Source of the DNA: Ancylobacter amanitiformis
Lineage (GTDB): Bacteria; Pseudomonadota; Alphaproteobacteria; Rhizobiales; Xanthobacteraceae
Direction of reading: 5' to 3'
Length of the DNA: 64,000 nt
Assembly (NCBI RefSeq): GCF_030814815.1
Contig: NZ_JAUSVR010000010.1
Location: 62,001 to 126,000, forward strand
The notes beneath the pieces are model-generated. The model was not told the origin of the DNA. It did not search any database and saw nothing but the letters and a program-made list of their open reading frames with translations. Below, one piece after another: positions 9,086 through 16,152 of the stretch (positions are counted from its first letter, which is position 1; every line of letters begins with the position of its first letter). The translations under genes were made by a program, and so were the position numbers.

Positions 9086-10417
9086 TCAGGATGTCGCCGC
9101 GGGCAGGGCGAGCAGATGCCGCAGCACCCAGGCAGTGTAGGGTGTGCCGACATCGCCATGGGAGGTGATGCGGTTGGCCGAACCGTCCAGCCCCACCATC
9201 CGGGCTCCCGGCGGGTACAGCAGCGGCTCTCCGGGGCCGGGGATGGGATCGATCAGGGTCTCGCCCGACCCGCGCGGCCCATAGCCGCCGAGCGCGGCAT
9301 AACGGCTGGGTGGTGCGCCGGCCGCCGCGATGCGCATCTCGCCCAGATCCGCGTCGCGGCGCAACGCGAGGTGGAAGACGTCATGCAGCGGCATGTCCAT
9401 GGCGCTGAACGTGGTGAAGACCGGGGCTGCCACCCGCTCCAGCACGGCGCGATAGCCGCCCGGTCCCGCGCGGCCCGGAACCGTGGCGGCGAAGGCGAGA
9501 TGGGAGATCGCCGGCTGGAGCAGCAGCAGCGTGTCGACCGGGCGGGGAAGGGCAGGCGCGGCCGCGATGGCCGACAGCATGACCTTGGCGCCGAAGGAAT
9601 GGCCGAGCAGGTTGAACCGCGCCTCTGGCGCGGCGGCCATCATGCGCCGCAGCAGCGTGGCGACGCCGGTCGCCCCCACGCGGCCGGCGCGATCCTTCAT
9701 CTGGAACAGCGAGAACAGGCGGATGAGGTCGCGCGGATCGAGCCGCCCGGTGATGCCGCTAAGGCTCGCGATCGGCAGGCCGTTCTCGTCGAGCGCCGGC
9801 GGGCCCGCCAGTGTCGCGGGGGCGGCGCGCCCCTCCACGGCCGCGAGCCGCCGGGCACCCTCGATCAGGTCCTCCGCCGTGGGGCCTGCGTCCATCGCGG
9901 GATCGCCGATCTCGTCGTTGAGGCCGCCGACCGCCGTGCTCAGCAGGGCCGCAAGCTCCTGCGCGGCGGGCGGATCGAGGTGAGCTGAATCCGCCAGCGC
10001 ATAAAGCCGCGCGCGCGCCGGCGCCGCGAGCGGGGCCGCGAGATCGGTCACGATGCGCGCGGTGGCAGCCTCGGTGTTCATGCCGGCCAGCGTTGGGCCG
10101 GGCTCCTCCGCCAGCCAGACGCTGGGCCAGGTGATGCCAACGAAGATCGGGTTGAAGCCGGCCAGCGGATATGTGGCCAGAACCCCATCCAGCGCGCGCA
10201 GGAAGGTGCCGTACTGGCGCAGCGCATCGGCGAAATCGGTGTTCCAGCCGTGGGAGTGGAAGATGACATGGCTCAACGATCTATCAGCCAGTCGCACCAT
10301 CAGCGCGTCCGCCGTCGCGGGGGAGGCGAGGACGCCGTCCGCGTCGAAGCGCAGCAGCCATGTCGGCATGGTTGCGCCCTCGATCGGAAAACCTTCGGTG
10401 GAACTGGAAACAGGCAT
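9086..10417 (-). CDS. Alpha/beta-hydrolase (lipase/esterase-like), unknown substrate
   Basis: 443 residues from the ATG at 10417, chosen because GGGGGAG lies 7 bases before it; upstream codons read into the promoter area. The fold is indicated by an oxyanion-type HSHGWN at about 54-59, a nucleophile elbow GHSFGA with Ser274, a candidate acid Asp341 and a late His420 (TSHGD). About 110 residues of helical insert separate strand regions (about 120-260). No signal peptide or membrane helix is seen, so it is probably cytoplasmic unless exported another way. It is transcribed away from the lysozyme-like gene at 10658 across a shared promoter region, and heads the accessory block that ends at 24519. 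It could hydrolyse lipids or other esters. It is not a close match to any named lipase that I recognise. Confidence 0.75.
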   Translation of the reverse strand: MPVSSSTEGFPIEGATMPTWLLRFDADGVLASPATADALMVRLADRSLSHVIFHSHGWNTDFADALRQYGTFLRALDGVLATYPLAGFNPIFVGITWPSVWLAEEPGPTLAGMNTEAATARIVTDLAAPLAAPARARLYALADSAHLDPPAAQELAALLSTAVGGLNDEIGDPAMDAGPTAEDLIEGARRLAAVEGRAAPATLAGPPALDENGLPIASLSGITGRLDPRDLIRLFSLFQMKDRAGRVGATGVATLLRRMMAAAPEARFNLLGHSFGAKVMLSAIAAAPALPRPVDTLLLLQPAISHLAFAATVPGRAGPGGYRAVLERVAAPVFTTFSAMDMPLHDVFHLALRRDADLGEMRIAAAGAPPSRYAALGGYGPRGSGETLIDPIPGPGEPLLYPPGARMVGLDGSANRITSHGDVGTPYTAWVLRHLLALPAATS

Positions 10418-10528
10418 GGCGTTTCTCCCCCGGGGCGGCGCCGGTGCGCTTCGCATGAAAGTCGTTGCGCCCGAACCTGGAAAAATAAAGTCAATAACGC
10501 TGACATATTTCTTTGCCAGCAACAGAAC

Positions 10529-10556
10529 TTGCCAAGTTAAAGCATCGCATTATACT
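10529..10556 (+). promoter_or_regulatory. Sigma-70-like promoter for the lysozyme-like gene
   Basis: TTGCCA at 10529-10534, a 16-base spacer, and TATACT at 10551-10556: each hexamer differs from consensus at one base. It sits in the AT-rich divergent gap and gives a leader of about 95 bases before the ATG at 10658. It also argues against an ATG at 10556, which would overlap the -10 box. Confidence 0.6.
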
Positions 10557-10657
10557 TGCTGTCTATCATCAGACAAGATTTCGGCAGGCGGGTCCGGGTA
10601 CAGTGGCGTTTCTTGGCCGCAGGATCGTGCGTGCACATCACCGCATCCGGGGGGAGC

Positions 10658-12712
10658 ATGAGCGAAGATCCGACGACAGCCGGGCTGAGCACGGCTGAAA
10701 TCACCGCGACCGAGGCGCTTCTCGGCTATCGTGAACGCGACGCGTTCGATGCCGCCGAACGGGCGGAGGGGGGCGACGAGGCGCTTGTCGGCGTGCTTGC
10801 CACCGTGCCGAGCCCGGCCGCGCTGGCCGCCGCGGCCCGCGTTTCCGGCCGTGCCTTTCGCCTCATCGTGGATTACGAGACGGGTGGGCGCAGCTATTAC
10901 GAGCGCATCATCAAGAGCCGGCCGATCTGGCCCAAGGCCTCCTCCGGCGTCACCATCGGCTTCGGCTACGATCTCGGCTATGTCGGGCCGGACGAGTACC
11001 GCAAGGACTGGTCCGGCCTCATCGCCATCCTGAGCGCGCCGCAGCGGGCCGCGCTCGAAGCCTGCATCGGCCACCATAGCGGCAGGGACAGCGCCGCCAC
11101 CATGACCGCGCTGGTCGGCAGTGTGCGCGACATCGTCGTATCCTGGGAGCTTTCCGAGGCGGTATTCCGCGCGCGCACCTTGCCGAAATACGCCCTGCAG
11201 ACGGCGAATGCGCTGCCCAATACCGATCGGCTCAACGGCGACTGCTTCGGCACGCTGGTGTCGCTCACCTTCAATCGCGGCGCTTCCTACGGCAAGGCGT
11301 TCAATCCCGCGACCGACCCGAAGGATCGCTACCGCGAGATGCGCGCCATCAAGGCGGCCATGGTCGCCGGTGCCCATGCGGATATCCCGCGCCAGATCAA
11401 GGCGATGATCCGCATCTGGGCCGGCACCGCCGTGGAGGAGGGCATGCGGCGGCGGCGGACCGATGAGGCGGCGCTGTTCCTTGACGGCCTCGCGGCGGGC
11501 GCGCCGGCGGGGGGGCCGGCTGTCGCCGCGCTGGAGGAGCCGGGCGCCTTCATCGCCGCGGCGGGTGCTGGGGCGGGTGCTGGAGAAGGTCTGGTCGCCT
11601 CCACCTTCAGCGACGAAGACAATTGGGTGGAGACATCCGAAGACGACCTCGCCGAGATGGCGCTGGATGGCTTCGCGATCGGCGTGGCGGCGGCCGGGGC
11701 GAGCTGGGCGGCGGACGCCGTGCAGCCCGATTATGCCCATCTGGGCGAGGGGCTGACGCTGCGCGTGCCCTTCGCGCTGACCGCGGATGATCTCGCCCTG
11801 CTCGCCGCGCTCAATGATTTCGATGTCGCGGCGCTGGCGAACGATACGCCGGTGCTGTTCGGGCTGCGCGGCGCCGGCATCGTCAAGGATCACACGGCAC
11901 GCGAGGGCATCACGCTGGTGGACCAGCGTCCCGACCACGCGCTGCCGCGCTGCGTCATCGGCGCGTGGGATGTGAAGGCGGGCAAGGTCTCGGTGTTCCC
12001 GGCCTCCACCGTACCCAATCAGGCGGCGGTCGCCACCTTCCGGAACCGCGGCACCTCGGGCAATCTGCTGCCGACCGGGCTTTATCACTATGTCTGCGGC
12101 GCGCATGTCACCTCGCGCGCCACGCCGGGCTGCTTCCTGCTGCGCAAGCCCGACATGTCGAAGCGCATGGTGGTGGTGCGCCGCTCAAAGGACGATCTGG
12201 CCTATGAGACGACGGATCTGGTCGATCGCTGCCAGCCGGGAGACAACATTCACCCGGCCTTCTTCAGCCAACCCACCGGCTTCTCCTCCTTTGGCTGCCA
12301 GACCGTGACGGGAACCTTCCGGGATGGCGTCCATTCCGGCCCCTGGGCGGCCTTCCGCAAGGCGGCGGGGCTGGTGGATGTCGACGGTGCGCCGGGGCGG
12401 CGCTACCTCTACATGCTGCTGACCGGCGCCGAGGCGCGCCTCGCCTCCCGCCTGCGGCTCGATGGGTTGGCCGATGATCCTGTGGCGCGGCGCCGGCTGC
12501 GGCGGCTGAGGGCCGGTTCCACCGGCCCGGCGGCGCGGCGCCTGCAGGAGCGGCTCGGGCTCGCGGGCCCGGATGGCGAGCTCGGCCCCGTCACGGCGGA
12601 GAGCCTGCATCGCTTTCAGGCGGCGCGGGGCGGCGGCTCGGATGGCATCTTCACGCCGGAACTGGACGCGACACTGGGCTGGCAGGTGTTTGCCGCCGGA
12701 GCCAGCGCGTGA
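10658..12712 (+). CDS. Lysozyme-like / YkuD-like / peptidoglycan-binding multidomain protein
   Basis: 684 residues from the ATG at 10658, preceded by GGGGAG at short spacing. Residues about 65-275 resemble the GH24 phage-lysozyme fold, with candidate catalytic Glu74 in VDYETGG and then TIGFGYDLG and FNRGASYGK. A low-complexity Ala/Gly linker follows. Residues about 400-580 resemble an L,D-transpeptidase (YkuD-type) domain: His532 in NIHP lies 15 residues before Cys547 in SSFGCQT, spacing like the family's His and Cys motif. The C-terminus (about 618-680) is a PG_binding_1 repeat (STGPAARRLQERLGL, GPVTAESLHRFQ). No signal peptide is visible, so export is unexplained. The stop overlaps the next start (TGATG). 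The protein probably cuts or remodels peptidoglycan, either its own or a competitor's. Confidence 0.72.
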   Translation: MSEDPTTAGLSTAEITATEALLGYRERDAFDAAERAEGGDEALVGVLATVPSPAALAAAARVSGRAFRLIVDYETGGRSYYERIIKSRPIWPKASSGVTIGFGYDLGYVGPDEYRKDWSGLIAILSAPQRAALEACIGHHSGRDSAATMTALVGSVRDIVVSWELSEAVFRARTLPKYALQTANALPNTDRLNGDCFGTLVSLTFNRGASYGKAFNPATDPKDRYREMRAIKAAMVAGAHADIPRQIKAMIRIWAGTAVEEGMRRRRTDEAALFLDGLAAGAPAGGPAVAALEEPGAFIAAAGAGAGAGEGLVASTFSDEDNWVETSEDDLAEMALDGFAIGVAAAGASWAADAVQPDYAHLGEGLTLRVPFALTADDLALLAALNDFDVAALANDTPVLFGLRGAGIVKDHTAREGITLVDQRPDHALPRCVIGAWDVKAGKVSVFPASTVPNQAAVATFRNRGTSGNLLPTGLYHYVCGAHVTSRATPGCFLLRKPDMSKRMVVVRRSKDDLAYETTDLVDRCQPGDNIHPAFFSQPTGFSSFGCQTVTGTFRDGVHSGPWAAFRKAAGLVDVDGAPGRRYLYMLLTGAEARLASRLRLDGLADDPVARRRLRRLRAGSTGPAARRLQERLGLAGPDGELGPVTAESLHRFQAARGGGSDGIFTPELDATLGWQVFAAGASA

Positions 12713-14784
12713 TGCGGGCGTGGCTGCGCATCGTCGGGCTTCTCGTCCTCTCCGCCGCGCTGACCGCGCCGATCGCGGCACAGCCTGCCATCGAACTGGT
12801 GCCAGCCGCCAGTCCGGCCACGGAGGTGAGCTTCGCCATCGCCGTGCCGGGCTTCATGGAGGAGATCCGGGTGCGTAACCCGGCGAGCGACCCGGCCGCG
12901 GTGCAGCGTCTGACGACGGGCGGGCTGTTCATCCGCGTCGGCGATGGGGCCAGCGTGCCCGCGCGCTGGGTGCGGAAGACGCCGGCCGTCGATCCCGCGC
13001 GGCTCGCCTCGGGCACCGAAGCGAGTTTCATGGTTTCCGCGGACCTGCCGGGGCCGGGCGTCTATCAAAGCTGGATCGAGGCGGCGCCAGCGAGCGGGAC
13101 GGCGGGCGTGCCGCAGCGCATCCGCGTGGTGGTGACGCGCGCGGCGCAGACGCTGCCGACGGATTTCCTCGTCGCCCCGCTGGCCTCCCCGGTCGATCTC
13201 GACTTCCTGCCGACGCTGGGACGGCTCGTCGGCCGGGGCGAGGCCATGCCGCGCCGCGTGCTGCTCTCCCTGCGCAACAGCACGGTCAACCCGGTGGAAT
13301 TTCTGCCCCCGCTCGTGGTGTCCTATGGCGTGCGCGCCGGCGCCGTGACCAGCGCGGTGGCATCCACCGATCCGCCGCGCATCGATCCCGGGTCCTGCGC
13401 GGCCAGCCTCGCCCCCGGGGCCAACTGCACGCTGAGCCTGCTGCTCGATCGCAACGCCTGGTTCGGCCAGTACGATATCCGCGTCGGCGTGGCTGGAGTG
13501 GGCGGCGGCTGGTCGGAGCAGACGCAGGCGGTAAACGTGCGCGCCTCGGCGGGGCTGGCCTTCCTCGTCATCGTCGCGGGGGCGCTGGCCGGGCTGGTGG
13601 TCAATGGCTGGCGGGGCGCGGGGCGCCGGGCGCTCACCGGGCTGATCGATCTCGGGCATATCCGCGACGTGATCAACCGTATCGCGATCGAGAGCGCCGA
13701 CACCGAGACAGAACGTGTCCGTGCCAGCCTGCTGGCCCGGGCCGATGAGGTGGAGTCCCGTTTTCGCAGCGGTGCCGATGCCGGCGCCGACCTGGCCCCG
13801 CTGGCGCAGCGGGCTGCCGTGCTGCCGCGCCTCGCCGCGCTCGGCCGGGCGCTGGCGGGCTTGCCGGAGGTGGGCCGGACAGCGTTGGCCCCGCGCTTCG
13901 CCGCGATTGCCGCCGCGATCGAAACCGCCGAGGGCGATGCGCTGGCGGCGGCGGACCGGGATCTGGTGAGCCTTGCCGCCGCGTTCCAGGCATGGCCCGC
14001 GCTCGCCGCCGAGGCGCGTGTCGCGGCCCGGCTTGCGGAAGGCGTCAATGCCGCGATCGGCGCCGGCGCCGGCGCCGGCGCGAGCGACGGGCGCGCCATC
14101 CTTGAGCCCCTGGTGGCGGCCGCCACCGCGGCGCTGGCGCCGTTCGAGGCGGGCACCACGGTCGAGACGCGCCGCCAGGCGCTGGCAATCGTGGTGGCCG
14201 GCGCTCGCGAGCAGGCGGCGGCTTTTGCCGCCAGCGCCATCGCCCGGCTGAACGAACAGGTGAAGGCGCTGCTCGCGACCGCTGAGGCGGACCGCACGCC
14301 GGAGGTGGCGCCGGCACGGGCGTTGGCGCAGACCACGGCCGCGCTGGCGGCGGCGCGGGTGACGCCCGAGGGGGCGGAGGCGGCGCTCGCCGGCTATGTC
14401 GCCGCGAGCGGCAAACGCGCCGCGCTCGATCTTGCCGCCGGCCCGAGCGCTCTCGCGACCGGTGCCGATGCCTCGGTTCTGCACCGGGCGGAATGGGCGG
14501 GCAGCCTGTCGATTCCGGTGCTGGACGCCATTTTCGCCATGGAGCCGCTATCGGCTGGCGCATTCCTGCCGCCGCCCGATACCAGCCTCGCCGGGCTGCA
14601 GCGGCGCAAGGCCCGCTACGAATGGCTGACCAGCGCCATCGTGCTGGGAGCGCTCGGCCTTGGCGGCGTCTCGACACTGTGGGCCTCCGATCCCGCCTGG
14701 GGATCGGGGCTGAGCCTCATTACCGCCTTCCTCGCGGGCCTCGCGGTCAATGTCGCGGTCGGCAGCGTCACGGCCCGTCCTTGA
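12712..14784 (+). CDS. Membrane protein with signal peptide, extracytoplasmic domain and C-terminal hairpin
   Basis: 690 residues, not assigned to a known family. A signal peptide (RIVGLLVLSAALTAPIAA) is followed by about 250 residues with beta-sandwich character and two cysteines (GSCAAS, ANCTLS). A membrane helix follows near 282-305 (LAFLVIVAGALAGLVV), then about 320 Ala-rich helical, probably coiled-coil residues. Two closing membrane helices (about 637-655 and 665-685) are joined by a short loop. The start overlaps the stop of the lysozyme-like gene by one base, so the two products are made together. It may anchor, export or restrain that enzyme. The codons are as GC-rich as the neighbours'. 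Confidence 0.65.
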   Translation: MRAWLRIVGLLVLSAALTAPIAAQPAIELVPAASPATEVSFAIAVPGFMEEIRVRNPASDPAAVQRLTTGGLFIRVGDGASVPARWVRKTPAVDPARLASGTEASFMVSADLPGPGVYQSWIEAAPASGTAGVPQRIRVVVTRAAQTLPTDFLVAPLASPVDLDFLPTLGRLVGRGEAMPRRVLLSLRNSTVNPVEFLPPLVVSYGVRAGAVTSAVASTDPPRIDPGSCAASLAPGANCTLSLLLDRNAWFGQYDIRVGVAGVGGGWSEQTQAVNVRASAGLAFLVIVAGALAGLVVNGWRGAGRRALTGLIDLGHIRDVINRIAIESADTETERVRASLLARADEVESRFRSGADAGADLAPLAQRAAVLPRLAALGRALAGLPEVGRTALAPRFAAIAAAIETAEGDALAAADRDLVSLAAAFQAWPALAAEARVAARLAEGVNAAIGAGAGAGASDGRAILEPLVAAATAALAPFEAGTTVETRRQALAIVVAGAREQAAAFAASAIARLNEQVKALLATAEADRTPEVAPARALAQTTAALAAARVTPEGAEAALAGYVAASGKRAALDLAAGPSALATGADASVLHRAEWAGSLSIPVLDAIFAMEPLSAGAFLPPPDTSLAGLQRRKARYEWLTSAIVLGALGLGGVSTLWASDPAWGSGLSLITAFLAGLAVNVAVGSVTARP

Positions 14785-14793
14785 CGCCTCGCG

Positions 14794-16101
14794 TCAGCGC
14801 GGCGCCATCACCCGGCCGGCGCCGCGATCGATATAGCCGACATCGGCGGTGAAGCCGTCCGCCACAGTTGACGCGATGATGCGGGCATTCACCATTGTCG
14901 CATTGGCGTTGCCGACCTGCCGGGCGACGCTCTCCCACCACAGCGCGGCGACGCCGGCCACGTGCGGGCAGGCCATCGACGTGCCGCTCATCGCCGTCAG
15001 GCGCGGCTGCGCTGTCGTTCCCACGCCGGTGCGAGCCGAGACGATATCGACGCCGGGCGCCGCCAGCACCGGATTGATGTTGGAGAAGGGCGCGATGGAA
15101 TAGAGCCCGCCGCTCCGGCCGAAGGCGCCGACCGAGATGATGGCGGGAGAGGCGGCGGCCGGCAGGCTGGTATCGATGACGAAATTGGGGTCGACCTGAC
15201 GCATGCTCTCATTGCCGGAGGCGGCCACGATGACCATGCCCGGCCGGCCGGCGCCCTGCTGGGTGAGGAAGGCGACCAGCGTGGCGAACAGGTTGAGGTT
15301 CTCGCGATAGGCCTTCAGCGCCATCGAGGTGGCGAGCTTGGCCGGGCGGCCGGCGCCGACCAGTTGTTCCTGCATCAGGGGAAAATCAAAGCCGAGCGAC
15401 ATGGAGACGACCTGCGCGCCCTGTTCGCCGGCCCAGTTCAGCGCCTTGAGCACGCGTGCCGTGGTGCCGCGGCCATTATCGTCCAGCACCTTGCCGATCA
15501 CCGCCTTGCCGATGCCGCGGGCGACGCCGATGCGCACGCCCTCGACATCGCGGCCGAAAATGGTGCCGGCGCAATGGGTGCCGTGGCCCTGCACGTCGCT
15601 CGCGTCGTTCTCGTCGCCGCCGGTGAAGTTGCGGCTCACGAGCTCGATGCCGGCAAAGGCGGGATGCGACCTGTCGATGCCGGTGTCCAGCACCGCGACG
15701 GTCACGCCCTGGCCCGTCAGCGTGGACGTGTCGGCACCGATCGCCGACAGGCCCCAGGCCTGTTTGGCGCCCAGCGCGGTCGCCACCGGATCGTCGTCGC
15801 CCTTGATGCCGTAATCGGCCTTGCTGCAGCTGGGAATGATCGTGACCGGCATGACCGGGGCGACCAGATTGTCCGCATCGCGCGCCGCTTCGTGCGCCTG
15901 CTTCTCCGAGAGTCGGGTTTCTTCCAGTGTCACGCTTGCGGGCTCGGGCGGGGGCGGGGCGCCGAGCACGCCGCCCTGTATGTCGCCGGAGAAGAGATCG
16001 TCGGCGCTCTCGAAGGAGCGGCGCCGGTGCTGCGGCTGGGGTGGCGGCTGCGGCGCGCGATTGAGGCCCTTCACGTTCAGCACGAAATAATCGAGGTCCA
16101 T
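14794..16101 (-). CDS. Subtilisin-like serine protease (S8 family)
   Basis: 435 residues with a complete catalytic set: Asp139 (VAVLDTGID), His173 (GHGTHCAG), the oxyanion Asn in AASGNES, and Ser375 (SGTSMACPH). The first 125 residues are proline-rich and then acidic (PPPPEPASVTLEE) and could be a propeptide or docking region. There is no N-terminal signal peptide, unlike most secreted subtilases. It is the last gene of the minus-strand operon starting at 24519, 51 bases after the beta-propeller gene, and stops 9 bases from the convergent membrane-protein gene. In this context it may be an effector or maturation protease of the system. Substrate unknown. Confidence 0.9.
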   Translation of the reverse strand: MDLDYFVLNVKGLNRAPQPPPQPQHRRRSFESADDLFSGDIQGGVLGAPPPPEPASVTLEETRLSEKQAHEAARDADNLVAPVMPVTIIPSCSKADYGIKGDDDPVATALGAKQAWGLSAIGADTSTLTGQGVTVAVLDTGIDRSHPAFAGIELVSRNFTGGDENDASDVQGHGTHCAGTIFGRDVEGVRIGVARGIGKAVIGKVLDDNGRGTTARVLKALNWAGEQGAQVVSMSLGFDFPLMQEQLVGAGRPAKLATSMALKAYRENLNLFATLVAFLTQQGAGRPGMVIVAASGNESMRQVDPNFVIDTSLPAAASPAIISVGAFGRSGGLYSIAPFSNINPVLAAPGVDIVSARTGVGTTAQPRLTAMSGTSMACPHVAGVAALWWESVARQVGNANATMVNARIIASTVADGFTADVGYIDRGAGRVMAPR

Positions 16102-16152
16102 GGCGTTGCCCTCCCTGTCGCCTGTCCGGCGTGTTGTCCTGCGTCCTGCATC

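Noticed and set aside
10556-10657. Upstream start for the lysozyme-like gene at 10556
   Set aside because: It overlaps the -10 box of a good promoter, and the extra residues look untranslated; ATG 10658 follows a purine-rich site.
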